A model generated the notes under the pieces. That model searched no databases. It was not told where the DNA came from and saw only the letters and a list, made by a program, of their open reading frames with translations. Source: Marinomonas foliarum (GTDB lineage Bacteria > Pseudomonadota > Gammaproteobacteria > Pseudomonadales > Marinomonadaceae). From it: a stretch of 45,557 bases of DNA. This document shows, piece after piece, positions 26,013-34,708 of the stretch (its first letter is position 1; every line of letters begins with the position of its first letter). Where the stretch lies: positions 1-45,557 of the forward strand of contig NZ_QPJQ01000039.1 of assembly GCF_003337275.1 (NCBI RefSeq). The letters run 5' to 3'. The position numbers and the translations under genes are program-made.

Positions 26013-27476
26013 CTAGGTCGGTGAGACAGTAATCCAGCTCACTTCGGTGAATTCGTCCACGCAAGCGTCGCTACCAAATCGTCCATAGCCACTGGCTTTT
26101 AATCCGCCAAAAGGCATCGCTGGGTCATCTTTTACGGTGGCGGAATTGATATGGCAGGCACCGGATTCAAGCAGACAAGCCATTCTTCTGGCGAGTGGGA
26201 TATCTCGGGTAAAAATGGCAGAGGCAAGTCCATATTCGCAATTATTGGCGACGGTAATAGCTTCTTCTGGTGAATCTACACGATAAATTCCGGCAATTGG
26301 GCCAAAGCATTCTTCCGAGTAAATTCGCATCATGGGAGTAATGTGGTCTAGCAAAGTCGCATCAATAAATTGGCCTCTGCGCTGTGTACCTGATATAAGC
26401 GTTGCCCCCTTATCGAGAGCATCTTCAATAAGTGCGGATAACCGTGAAGCGATGGAAGGACTTGCTACGGGCCCGAGTTTAACGCCTTTTCGACGAGGGT
26501 CTCCTGATACCAGGTCAGCAACCATCTCTTTTAGTATGCCAATAAACTCGTCTGCAATAACTTGCTCAACAATAATTCGATCCGTCGCCATACAGATTTG
26601 GCCTTGATTTAAAAAAGCGCCGTAAACCGCTTCACGTGCGGCCAGCTGTAAATCAGCGTCTTTTAAAACAATTAATGGAGATTTACCGCCTAACTCCAAA
26701 AGACAGCGCTTGAGATGTTGCGCCGAAAGACTCGCAATAATCTTCCCAACACGTGTCGAGCCAGTGAAATTAACCCGTCGTATTGACGGGTTCGCAATGA
26801 AGCTAGCGATGACTTCTTCAGCATGTTCTGGTGCATTCGTCATGACAGAAATTACGCCTTTTGGAACGCCTGCTTCGTGTAGTACTTCCGCTATTAGAGA
26901 ATGTGTGGCTGGCGAGAGTTCAGACGCTTTAAGAATAACGCTGTTGCCAAAAGCCAATGGGAAGACGACGGAGCGCATGGCCAACACAATAGGTGCATTC
27001 CAAGGCGCAATGGCAAGGCATACGCCAACTGGCTGGCGGACAATATAGGAATCGGATGTTTCATTCTCGGCAAGGGACGAAGGGTGTTTAAGTGCCAAAG
27101 CAACTGCAGCTTCTATGGCTTCACCAGCGACATTGATATTGAAATCAACCCAGTCATTCACCGCGCCAATTTCCGTAAGCATCAACTGAGCAAAACGATC
27201 TCTGTACTTAGGCATGAGCTGTTTTGCACGGCGTAGAATTTTAGCTCGTTCGGAAACGTGGGTCGTAGACCATTTTGAAAAATTAGCGGCTGCGAGCGCA
27301 GTCATGTGCTCTGCATCTTCTACGCGACCAGATGCCGCGCGAGAAGCGACCAAATTAGTGCTCGGGTCTAATCTTTCAAAATAGCCGCCAGCCGCTGCTG
27401 GTGTGTATTGGCCGCCAATGAACAAGTTCACTTCGGGTATGATAGATGGATCTACATCTCGGTACATAATGTTCAA
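26013..27476 (-). CDS. aldehyde dehydrogenase, paralogue of the neighbouring ALDH
   Basis: A 487-aa ALDH with PWNAPIVLAMRS, FTGSTRVGKIIA, LELGGKSPLIV and the catalytic Cys in NQGQICMATDRI. It shares with its neighbour at 24424 the segments AIAPWNAPI, MRIYSEECFGP/MRIYTEESFGP and the end pattern PFGGLKASGYGRFG. Two starts are possible: TTG at 27476, with AAGGTG 5 nt upstream, or ATG at 27467 with the same site too far away. The divergent AraC gene 144 bp away probably regulates it. A benzaldehyde-like substrate is plausible only by family resemblance. Confidence 0.9.
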   Translation of the reverse strand: MNIMYRDVDPSIIPEVNLFIGGQYTPAAAGGYFERLDPSTNLVASRAASGRVEDAEHMTALAAANFSKWSTTHVSERAKILRRAKQLMPKYRDRFAQLMLTEIGAVNDWVDFNINVAGEAIEAAVALALKHPSSLAENETSDSYIVRQPVGVCLAIAPWNAPIVLAMRSVVFPLAFGNSVILKASELSPATHSLIAEVLHEAGVPKGVISVMTNAPEHAEEVIASFIANPSIRRVNFTGSTRVGKIIASLSAQHLKRCLLELGGKSPLIVLKDADLQLAAREAVYGAFLNQGQICMATDRIIVEQVIADEFIGILKEMVADLVSGDPRRKGVKLGPVASPSIASRLSALIEDALDKGATLISGTQRRGQFIDATLLDHITPMMRIYSEECFGPIAGIYRVDSPEEAITVANNCEYGLASAIFTRDIPLARRMACLLESGACHINSATVKDDPAMPFGGLKASGYGRFGSDACVDEFTEVSWITVSPT

Positions 27477-27620
27477 AATTACACCTTGCCGTTATTAGAT
27501 TTTTTATCGGTCGATGAGTAACGGTTAAAAGACTAACAGCTATATTTTCTATAAACATGTTAAATTATGGCTTAATCTTGTTAAATTCTGGTTTATTTGA
27601 TGGTTTCTTGAGGAAAAACG

Positions 27621-28508
27621 ATGCTGACAAATATCATTGGCTCGATGGTGCGGTTTGAGTCTATTCAACCCGGTTTGCAATCTCGAATATTTAGCACGGG
27701 CAATGACAACTTTTTTGATTTCAATTTAATCGGCATCATTCAGCGTGGCGATGCGACTGTCTCGATGGAGGAAATGTATCAGGTTACAGAGTCTTCTATT
27801 TTCTGTATTCCTCACAAAAAACAAGCCAAGGTATTAGTGCCTGCAGGTAGTCAGGTTTGGTTGTTAGGTTATCGAGATGAGCTTAGTTCTTTGGTGACAG
27901 GGTCTGACTTAGACAGTGCCAAACTTGAAACATTGATGCGACAATTCACCATTACATCGAGTTCAAAACAAGACATAGACGAAGAGTTTTTACCTCTTAT
28001 GAAGTTATTAAAGGCCGAAATATCCACTACCAATAAGCGCTCGCGTACAGTAATTTGCTCCATTATTCGTGTTTTGCTTATCGGTATTTATCGCCTTAGC
28101 AACATCGAATCTATTCGACTAACGCATTCCCCTGATGAACTCGTGCTTCAACAGTTTCGTCAGCTTGTGGAGGTTGAATACCGGAATAGAAGGCCAGTTT
28201 CTTATTATTGCGAGGAACTGATTATGACCTATGACCGATTACACGCAATCTGTCAACGCAACTTAAAAAAGTCGCCCTTGCAGCTGATAAATAGCAGAGT
28301 GCTGATAGAAGCCACATCGAGACTTAAAAAGTCCGCAGGATCCATACAAGCTATTGCCAATGACCTAGGCTACAGTGATGGCAGCCAGTTTAGTCATTTT
28401 TTTAAAAAGGAAACAGGCATTTCACCCAGTCAATTTAAGCGTAATCACACAGAGAAAGGTGTCATTGAAAGTGATGAAAATACACCTGACTTTTCGGATT
28501 GGCCGTAA
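27621..28508 (+). CDS. AraC family transcriptional regulator
   Basis: A 295-aa regulator with an N-terminal cupin-like sensing half (about 1-170) and a C-terminal AraC HTH pair: VSYYCEELIMTYDRLHAICQRNL and AGSIQAIANDLGYSDGSQFSHFFKKETGISPSQFKR. The second motif matches the AraC signature. GAGGAAAAACG precedes the ATG at 27621. It is divergent from the two ALDH genes, so it is the likely activator of them. Its own effector is not known; an aromatic acid or aldehyde would fit but is an inference. Confidence 0.93.
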   Translation: MLTNIIGSMVRFESIQPGLQSRIFSTGNDNFFDFNLIGIIQRGDATVSMEEMYQVTESSIFCIPHKKQAKVLVPAGSQVWLLGYRDELSSLVTGSDLDSAKLETLMRQFTITSSSKQDIDEEFLPLMKLLKAEISTTNKRSRTVICSIIRVLLIGIYRLSNIESIRLTHSPDELVLQQFRQLVEVEYRNRRPVSYYCEELIMTYDRLHAICQRNLKKSPLQLINSRVLIEATSRLKKSAGSIQAIANDLGYSDGSQFSHFFKKETGISPSQFKRNHTEKGVIESDENTPDFSDWP

Positions 28509-28730
28509 GCTAAGAGTGTCTGTCAGCGCTCGTAGCCCATATTTTTTTCCATTTCTGGCTTGCATTTGTTTGATGTCTTGCTCAAAACGCTCTGGAGAGA
28601 AATCGACCAGATCTTGATCTTCGTAATGTTTAACAAACAAATCATAGTTGCCTGTGTCATCGGCTTTCAGCTTTGAGTTCTGGCATATTCGTTTTCTTAC
28701 TTGGTAATTATTGGTCTGAACGAATTGAAA
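28422..28730 (-). pseudogene. open frame with protein-like content, no start; possible gene remnant
   Basis: On the minus strand an open frame runs from just after a TAA at 28731-28733 to a TGA at 28422, without a usable ATG at its beginning. Its first ~75 residues look like real coding, e.g. NYDLFVKHYEDQDLVDFSP and RFEQDIKQMQARNGKKYGLR. An in-frame TTG at 28640 has no ribosome site; an ATG in another frame at about 28686 leads into a stop after nine codons. The last ~30 codons overlap the AraC gene antisense. I do not recognise the family; a decayed gene fragment is the simplest reading. Confidence 0.35.
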
Positions 28731-28775
28731 TTACAGTTTTTAAATCCTGCAATATTTTTGAGCAATTTAAAACAA

Positions 28776-28808
28776 CAAAACCACCTTACATTGCATAAAG
28801 TGGTTTTG
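28776..28808 (-). terminator. probable aztD terminator
   Basis: CAAAACCAC (28776-28784) and GTGGTTTTG (28800-28808) form a perfect 9-bp stem. On the minus strand it continues TTGTTTTAAATT, a weak U tract. It lies 34 bp after the aztD stop. Confidence 0.6.
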
Positions 28809-28842
28809 GGGTACTATCACTCTAACTAAAGCTGAGGGAAAA

Positions 28843-30060
28843 TTAGTGGCTAATACCGCTACCGCCAGCAATGACAATATTATAAGGAATGCCATCAATT
28901 TTAATGCTCTTTGACTCAGAGAAGTCCTTTGCATTAATGAGGCGTATCAGGCCAGCATTTGGGTCAGTTATAACAATATTATCACCAGCCATGGCTAAGC
29001 GAGGTCTTGGGTCATTCCAGTGCCCGTCCATACTGTATGGCGCGGTTACGCGAGTGCTTTTTTCGATTTCACCACTTAATAAGTTAATACGGTGGATTTC
29101 ACCATTTTCGGTTAGAACGTAGGCATTCTGAAGCTTAACTGGATCTAAAATGAAGTCCACACGGCGGAATGGCAGCTCCACAAGCTGCATGTAAGGTGCT
29201 TCTGTTGGATCTATAATGGCTAAGCCTTTTTTGCCATAGTTGCCAAGGAATATCTGAAAGGATTTAGAGCCTAGTAAGGTGCCTGTCGCTTCCCCTTTTG
29301 GAAAGTCTGCAGGATAAGGAAGCATTTTGTATTCTGTACCGTTTTTACCTGCTTTTGCGGCTAAAACTCCTTCTTTACAACCGACTGTCAGGTAAGTGCC
29401 AGAGAAGGCTTCTCCATGTAATCCTGTGCAAGTTTGCAGTTCACCTACGGTTGTTCCGTCTGTCTTGATTGCTTGTAAGCCTATACGTGGTGGGGCATGA
29501 CCTTCTTCTGCTTCGTTCGATGCAACACTAGAAAGCCAGTTATCCTTCCAAGAGGTCACAAAACCATGATGAGCATGATTTTGTTGAACACGCGTTACCT
29601 CAATATGACCCTCTGTCAGTTCATGGCTGTCCAATACATCAGCGTACCCACCTTTATCAAAGTTGATGGACACAAGACCATCGTGCTCAACTAGATGAAA
29701 TGGACGAGGGCCCTGGAGCGCTTTTTTTAGTACAACAGGATCGTTGATTTCTATATCAGTGTGAGCACCGTGATCATGGAAATGAAAGCCAGATTGAATA
29801 AAGTTCACCTGATCATTATCAGACTGAACAGCAACAATTAGACCGTTATTGGAAACAGAGTAAAGCTTGCTTTGTCCTGCAGTATTAAATGTCCAACGCT
29901 TACTTGGATTATCTAAATCAAAAGCGGTGACTTGTGGTTTAGCGTGATCACCAATAAATACACGATAACGAGTCATGCTGTCATCGTGGGTCTCGCTTGC
30001 AATCGCAGTGGAGCTAATGCTCAGTGCGAGAAGGCTAACACTGCTAAGGCGTTTGATCAT
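28843..30060 (-). CDS. aztD: AztD-like periplasmic zinc metallochaperone
   Basis: A 405-aa secreted beta-propeller protein that matches my memory of AztD, the periplasmic zinc chaperone of the AztABCD system. Signal peptide: MIKRLSSVSLLALSISSTAIAS. A His-rich loop FHFHDHGAHTD (H93, H95, H97, H100) and NHAHHGF are candidate zinc sites. The C-terminal blade has PYSMDGHWNDPRPRLAMAGD and ends GGSGISH. AAGGAGAG lies 7 nt before the ATG. The AztABC transporter genes are absent here; a Zur-like palindrome sits about 90 bp upstream. Zinc delivery is inferred from the family. Confidence 0.85.
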   Translation of the reverse strand: MIKRLSSVSLLALSISSTAIASETHDDSMTRYRVFIGDHAKPQVTAFDLDNPSKRWTFNTAGQSKLYSVSNNGLIVAVQSDNDQVNFIQSGFHFHDHGAHTDIEINDPVVLKKALQGPRPFHLVEHDGLVSINFDKGGYADVLDSHELTEGHIEVTRVQQNHAHHGFVTSWKDNWLSSVASNEAEEGHAPPRIGLQAIKTDGTTVGELQTCTGLHGEAFSGTYLTVGCKEGVLAAKAGKNGTEYKMLPYPADFPKGEATGTLLGSKSFQIFLGNYGKKGLAIIDPTEAPYMQLVELPFRRVDFILDPVKLQNAYVLTENGEIHRINLLSGEIEKSTRVTAPYSMDGHWNDPRPRLAMAGDNIVITDPNAGLIRLINAKDFSESKSIKIDGIPYNIVIAGGSGISH

Positions 30061-30150
30061 TCAGTTCTCTCCTTGGAAATTGTAATTTTACTCAATGCGG
30101 TGTTCGTCATTTGCATCGATACTGTCAATCTAGGGTAACGAAAAAAGAGA

Positions 30151-30165
30151 TGTTATATCATAACG
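30151..30165 (-). promoter_or_regulatory. Zur-box-like palindrome upstream of aztD
   Basis: The sequence TGTTATATCATAACG is a near-palindrome (GTTAT...ATAAC) resembling the gammaproteobacterial Zur operator core TGTTATA-n-ATAACA. It is the only such match I saw between aztD (start 30060) and the DUF2867 gene. Its TATGAT on the minus strand could serve as the -10 of the aztD promoter, so bound Zur would block it. Confidence 0.6.
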
Positions 30166-30228
30166 TTAATGTGCACAATAAGAGACTATGGCCAGTTTAT
30201 GAACTTGAATAGGGAAAGCTTTGTAAGG

Positions 30229-30699
30229 TTAAGTGTTGCTAGACAGGCTTAACGACTGAACGCGAGACAATGCATTACGAACAATTAACACATGAAAAGG
30301 TAGAATAGTTTTAAGGTAAAGTTTTCCGCCAATATTATGGGGATGAACCCAAGTCGATAAAAATACTCGCCCGTCTTGAGCGATAACAGACACCCTAAAA
30401 TCCAAATGTTTGTCGTTAAACCCTGCGATCAATTCTTGATCATTCTCTGATTCAACGGGGAAAAAGCCAACCTTGTCTGCTGCTTCTGGTCCATCGTTCA
30501 ATAGACCAAATTTTGAAACAACAGAGTTTCGTATGCTTACTAGAAAACGCGCCCATCCGGGAAAGTCGGTAATAATTTCAGCTGCTTCGCGAGGTGATAA
30601 ATTGGATTGAACAGCGTAGCTGTCTATGAAATCCGATTTATTGATACGATCGGTAAGAAGGCTGTTTTTAGGAAGTTCCGTTTCGACGACTTTGCTCAT
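30229..30699 (-). CDS. DUF2867 domain protein
   Basis: A 156-aa protein belonging to DUF2867, found alone or fused to SDR-type proteins. It keeps LSPREAAEIITDFPGWARFLVSIRNSVVSKFGL, GFFPVESENDQELIAGFNDKHLDFRVSV and the end segment LYLKTILPFHVLIVRN. The function is not known; the fold is probably related to SRPBCC-like lipid-binding domains, which is a guess. AGGAT precedes the ATG at 30699. It is 55 bp downstream of ynjD, so it may be at the end of that operon. Confidence 0.85.
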   Translation of the reverse strand: MSKVVETELPKNSLLTDRINKSDFIDSYAVQSNLSPREAAEIITDFPGWARFLVSIRNSVVSKFGLLNDGPEAADKVGFFPVESENDQELIAGFNDKHLDFRVSVIAQDGRVFLSTWVHPHNIGGKLYLKTILPFHVLIVRNALSRVQSLSLSSNT

Positions 30700-30754
30700 T
30701 GTTAATCATCCTGTTGATTTTTGTATCTGCTAACAGTTTATCTGCGTTTTTGTT

Positions 30755-31399
30755 TTATTCAAAAGGGCTTTTTACTCCCAACTCCAAGCAGTCTCCTTCC
30801 ATGGCTTTGGCATCTTCAGGATCATGTGTGACAAGGAGCGCGGGGATATTGGCTTTTTGTATTTCGCTGAGCACAAAGGTTCGAACGTCGCGTCTTAGAG
30901 CTGGGTCGAGTTTGCTGAAGGGTTCGTCGAGCAGTAGGAAGTCGGGTTGGGAAAGCAGTGTGCGAAGCAGGGCAGCGCGGGCTTGTTGTCCACCGGAAAG
31001 ATCTTTTGGTAGGGCGTTGGCTTTGTCGGGAATGCCGAGTTTTTCCAAGGCGTTTTGCGCCATGTCGATTCGTGCAGATTTTTTGATGTCGGCAGGGATG
31101 GCAAAGAGTAGATTTTCTATGATGCTCATGTGAGGGAACAACAAAGGCATTTGTTGTAACAAGCCGACTTTTCGTTCTTGGGTAGACTTTGTGTGCAAGG
31201 CTTGGTTGTTTAAAAAAGCTTCGCCAGTAGTGGTTAAGTTAGGTGATAAAGAGCCGCTGAGAAAATGCAGTAAGCTGGATTTGCCGATGCCGCTTGGCCC
31301 CATAATGGATAAGACTTGACCATCGGCGATCTCAAAGCTCAAATCTTTGATAAGTGTCTTGCCATCCAATGTCAAAGAAAACGCATTTACACTGAGCAC
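30755..31399 (-). CDS. ynjD: YnjD-like ABC transporter ATPase
   Basis: A 214-aa ABC ATPase, small like E. coli YnjD. Walker A GPSGIGKSS, Q-loop LLQQMPLLFPHM, signature LSGGQQARAALLRTLL, Walker B FLLLDEPFSKLDP and H-loop LVTHDPEDA are present. Its start at 31399 overlaps the end of the permease gene by 13 bp, indicating coupling. The set with the permease and binding protein matches YnjBCD, a thiamine-family-like ABC system whose substrate is not established. Confidence 0.9.
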   Translation of the reverse strand: MLSVNAFSLTLDGKTLIKDLSFEIADGQVLSIMGPSGIGKSSLLHFLSGSLSPNLTTTGEAFLNNQALHTKSTQERKVGLLQQMPLLFPHMSIIENLLFAIPADIKKSARIDMAQNALEKLGIPDKANALPKDLSGGQQARAALLRTLLSQPDFLLLDEPFSKLDPALRRDVRTFVLSEIQKANIPALLVTHDPEDAKAMEGDCLELGVKSPFE

Positions 31400-33114
31400 T
31401 CTGTATTCCTTCTGCTAAACAAATTTTTTAATACCAGTCGCCACCTAGTCCAACGTGGTGGGATGAATTGTGCGAGCCAAAATACCATGATGGGAAAGAA
31501 AGCTTGCAGCATTGCCATGCTGCCTACTTGTTTTCTGTCGCCTGATGCGGCTTGCGCCACGGCTTCTGTCGTTAACGTGCTGTAACGGCCTTCACCGGCG
31601 ATAAGGGTCGGTAAATACTGAGCGATGCTGACGGAAAAACCAATCGCAAAAGCCGTCAATATTGCTGGTTTTAACATGGCGATTTTCACTAAGACGTAAT
31701 TACGCCAAGGGCGATGATTGAGTCGATTAGCTTGCAGTAAGTATTCTTCTTCGTAGGCCAAATAGGGGCCTTTTAACGTTAGATATACATAAGGCAAAAC
31801 ATACATTAGGTGCAGGGCAATAATGGCGCACAAGTCGCCATTGAGGTTCAAATAAATCAGCAACACATGCAAACCAAATAGAAATCCAATTTGGGGTAAA
31901 AGAATAGGTACATAAATCAGCCAATCGAATACATGCGGTTTACTTGAGTTTGAAGCTGTCATGTTGTGACGTTTGGTTTCCAGCATCACAAGGCTAATCG
32001 CGCACGCCATGAGAGTTGCCACTAAGGCAATGGTTAGCGTATTTGAGGTGAGTTCCATCAGTAGCGGTGTGGCGCGTTCGATATTGTCCCACGTCCATTG
32101 GCTCGGTAGCGCATCAGGGAAACGCCAGCGTCGAGTCAGTGACCAAATAGGTAGCAAAGCCAGAGCCACAAAGGCATTCAATAAGGCGAGCAAACCCAAA
32201 ACGACACCTAATCTGAGTACGCTGTCGGTTAAGCCAAAGCGCTTGCCATTGCTGCGTTCAGCACGAGTTAAGCGGCTAAACAACAAGTGCGAGAGTTCCC
32301 AGCCAGCCAATACAACAACAATGACGAGCATAAGAGTGACTGCGCCCGCGCTGGCCATTAATCGCATGGATAAATCTGGGTCGTTAAACCAGCGCAATAA
32401 AGTGACTGCCAGTGTTGACGGTGTATTGGGGCCAATCACCAAAGCTAAATCCACCACCGTCAAACTAAAAGCAATGACGATAAAAATAGGCAGGCGAATG
32501 ATCGGATAGAGTTGAGGGATTAACACCTTGCGCCATAAGGTGAAACGGCTGTAACCAAGTGCTTGGCCCACTTGTAAGCTTTCCCGCGCCTTTATGCTTT
32601 TCATGGTGGCGAGCATAACAAACAGCAGGTAGGGCATTTCTTTTATCACAAGGGCGAGAATCAGGGAAACGCCATAAGGATCTTGTACAGTAATCCAGTT
32701 AGGCGGTCGGTCAAACCCTGTCAACCATGGACTAAACAACCGAACTAACCAACCAGATGGACTCAATAGAAACAACAAGCCAATGGCAATGGCCGCGTGA
32801 GGAATCGCCAGAATCGGTGATAACAGTGCTTCGACTTTACGGAAAAATGGTCGTTGATAACCCCAAGCCAACAGCGACAGAGCGAACCAAAGGGCGAGCA
32901 GAGGCGCGGCAATTCCCGTTATGAGAGTGAGTTTTAAACTGGCGTAAAATTCCCCTTGGGTAAACAAGTCACGCCAAGGAGAGAGAGAAAGGTCGTATTC
33001 ACCAAGGGGAGGAAAATACGCAAACGCAGGAAGCAAGGTGCCGATCAAACCAATGGCAAATACCAATAACAGACTAATTATCCCAGTGATCCATTTCGCG
33101 TGTTTTAACGGCAT
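31387..33114 (-). CDS. ynjC: YnjC-like ABC transporter permease (fused, two-domain)
   Basis: A 575-aa membrane protein with two permease halves, about 12 membrane segments in total. The first coupling loop (EAA-like) is QVGQALGYSRFTLWRKVLIPQLYPI; the second is LQANRLNHRPWRNYVLVKIAMLKPA. This two-half arrangement is that of E. coli YnjC and of iron/thiamine type FbpB/ThiP permeases. It is longer than E. coli YnjC (~510 aa). A palindromic repeat element separates it from the binding-protein gene. Confidence 0.9.
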   Translation of the reverse strand: MPLKHAKWITGIISLLLVFAIGLIGTLLPAFAYFPPLGEYDLSLSPWRDLFTQGEFYASLKLTLITGIAAPLLALWFALSLLAWGYQRPFFRKVEALLSPILAIPHAAIAIGLLFLLSPSGWLVRLFSPWLTGFDRPPNWITVQDPYGVSLILALVIKEMPYLLFVMLATMKSIKARESLQVGQALGYSRFTLWRKVLIPQLYPIIRLPIFIVIAFSLTVVDLALVIGPNTPSTLAVTLLRWFNDPDLSMRLMASAGAVTLMLVIVVVLAGWELSHLLFSRLTRAERSNGKRFGLTDSVLRLGVVLGLLALLNAFVALALLPIWSLTRRWRFPDALPSQWTWDNIERATPLLMELTSNTLTIALVATLMACAISLVMLETKRHNMTASNSSKPHVFDWLIYVPILLPQIGFLFGLHVLLIYLNLNGDLCAIIALHLMYVLPYVYLTLKGPYLAYEEEYLLQANRLNHRPWRNYVLVKIAMLKPAILTAFAIGFSVSIAQYLPTLIAGEGRYSTLTTEAVAQAASGDRKQVGSMAMLQAFFPIMVFWLAQFIPPRWTRWRLVLKNLFSRRNTECSV

Positions 33115-33161
33115 CTTACTTCTTAATATATTTGGGGCTAATAATCCTAGCTACTAATGTT

Positions 33162-33314
33162 TGTCATTCCCGCGTTTGAGCTTGTCGCTAAACCCCTACC
33201 CTAATCCTCCCCTTTAAAGACACAAGGGGAGGGAATTAAACCAGTCTGCTCCTCCCCCTGCTAAGGGGGAGGCTGGGAGGGGGTGTTGCGATGGTCTCCA
33301 TCGCGGGAATTACA
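33162..33314. repeat. palindromic MITE/REP-like element between ynjC and ynjB
   Basis: A 153-bp unit is bounded by TGTCATTCCCGCG (33162-33174) and CGCGGGAATTACA (33302-33314), a 13-bp inverted repeat with one mismatch. Inside are C-rich/G-rich hairpins: CTCCCCTT/AAGGGGAG near 33210-33235 and CCTCCCCCT-GCTA-AGGGGGAGG near 33252-33273. This layout, including the CCCTCCCC blocks, is like short interspersed repeats of proteobacterial genomes. It lies inside an operon, so it may limit or process the message between ynjB and ynjC. Confidence 0.75.
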
Positions 33315-33329
33315 CCGTATCTTTAAACC

Positions 33330-34541
33330 TTATTGTGCGTAACGCTTACGCCACTCACTCTCTAACGCTCCCACCCAACTACTGTGTGGTTCCGGTAGCG
33401 TTTGTCCTAGCTCTTCAATGCTTAATGTGGCGATGCCACGTGGCAAGGCATCGAATTTGGTTTGTTCAGACGCAGGCAATTTTGCGTAAGATAAAACACT
33501 TAAGTCGCCCCAAATGGTCGGCGTTTGTTTTTTAATTTGTGCTTCAGGTGACAGCATAAAGTTGGCAACCACTTGTGCGCCTGCTGTTGCGCTGCTGTTG
33601 TAGGGAATCGCTAGAAAGTGCGTATTACCAATGGTGCCGTTGGTGAAAACGTAAGAGCGGACTGTGTCTGGCAAATTGCCTTTGTCGATCTGAACCGATG
33701 CAGCGGAAATGTCGAAGCTTAATGCAACATCGATTTCTTGGTCATCGAGCAAACGCATCATTTCTTCTGAGCTAGATGGAAAGGTTTGACCATTGCGCCA
33801 TGCGACTTTATGAAGCTGATCTAAGTAGGCCCACAAAGGTGCGGTGATTTTATCGAAATCCACACTGTCTGCAGGTTGTGAAAGCGCTTTGCGATAAGGT
33901 GTTAATTCGTACAAGGCTTGCTTTAAAAAGGTTGAACCAAGGAATTGCGGTGGCTCTGGGTAGGTGATTCGTCCTGGGTTGGCTTTCGCGTAAGTGAGCA
34001 AATCGACAATGGATTTGGGTGGGTTGCTCAAGGTCGCGGTGTCGTGCATAAAGATGACTTGCGCCATGCCCCAAGGGGATTCCATGCCATCAACGGGCGT
34101 ACCGAAATCTTGCGTTAAGCTTTGGCGTGCGTTTTCGTCCACATAAGTGATGTAGTTTGGCAGTGACTGGCTGAACGGGCCAAATAATAGATTGTTGTCT
34201 TTCATGGCACGGAAATTTTCGCCATTTAACCAGATGAGGTCGATTGAACCATTAGTGTTTTTGCCTGCGGCTTTTTCAGCTAAGACACGATTGACCGCAT
34301 CAGAAGTATCGGTCAGTTTCACTTGTTTTAGCGTCACATCGTATTCTTCTTTAATACGGTCGGCGGCCCATTGAATGTAATCGTTAATATTGTCAGCACC
34401 GCCCCAAGCATTGAAATACACGGTTTGTCCTTTGGCATGTTGTAGCGTGTCTTGCCAAGTCTCTGTTGTGCTGGCTTGGGTGGATAAGCTGGTAAACGCA
34501 AACGTGGCAGCGATGGAGGCTGCGAGTAACGATTTTTTCAT
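33330..34541 (-). CDS. ynjB: YnjB-like ABC transporter substrate-binding protein
   Basis: A 403-aa periplasmic binding protein. Signal peptide MKKSLLAASIAATFAFTSLSTQA. YFNAWGGADNINDYIQWAAD is the diagnostic start of YnjB-type mature proteins; further landmarks are IDLIWLNGENFRAMK, ESPWGMAQVIFMHD and TYPEPPQFLGSTFLKQALYEL. AGGAGAAAGGA precedes the ATG at 34541. It is the first gene of the ynjBCD set; a divergent zinc-hydrolase gene starts 167 bp away. The ligand is unknown. Confidence 0.92.
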   Translation of the reverse strand: MKKSLLAASIAATFAFTSLSTQASTTETWQDTLQHAKGQTVYFNAWGGADNINDYIQWAADRIKEEYDVTLKQVKLTDTSDAVNRVLAEKAAGKNTNGSIDLIWLNGENFRAMKDNNLLFGPFSQSLPNYITYVDENARQSLTQDFGTPVDGMESPWGMAQVIFMHDTATLSNPPKSIVDLLTYAKANPGRITYPEPPQFLGSTFLKQALYELTPYRKALSQPADSVDFDKITAPLWAYLDQLHKVAWRNGQTFPSSSEEMMRLLDDQEIDVALSFDISAASVQIDKGNLPDTVRSYVFTNGTIGNTHFLAIPYNSSATAGAQVVANFMLSPEAQIKKQTPTIWGDLSVLSYAKLPASEQTKFDALPRGIATLSIEELGQTLPEPHSSWVGALESEWRKRYAQ

Positions 34542-34708
34542 TCCTTTCTCCTGATGTTTTTAATCTGTACGAAAGCTTAGACGTAAATAGATCTTTGTTT
34601 CTTACAACTTTTATATTTAAGGAATTGTTTTTTATTAAGAATCGGTTTTAGCGTACCATGTTGCATGCTCAAATTGCTTGACTGTTTTACTGCTTTTTTC
34701 GAGGTGTT

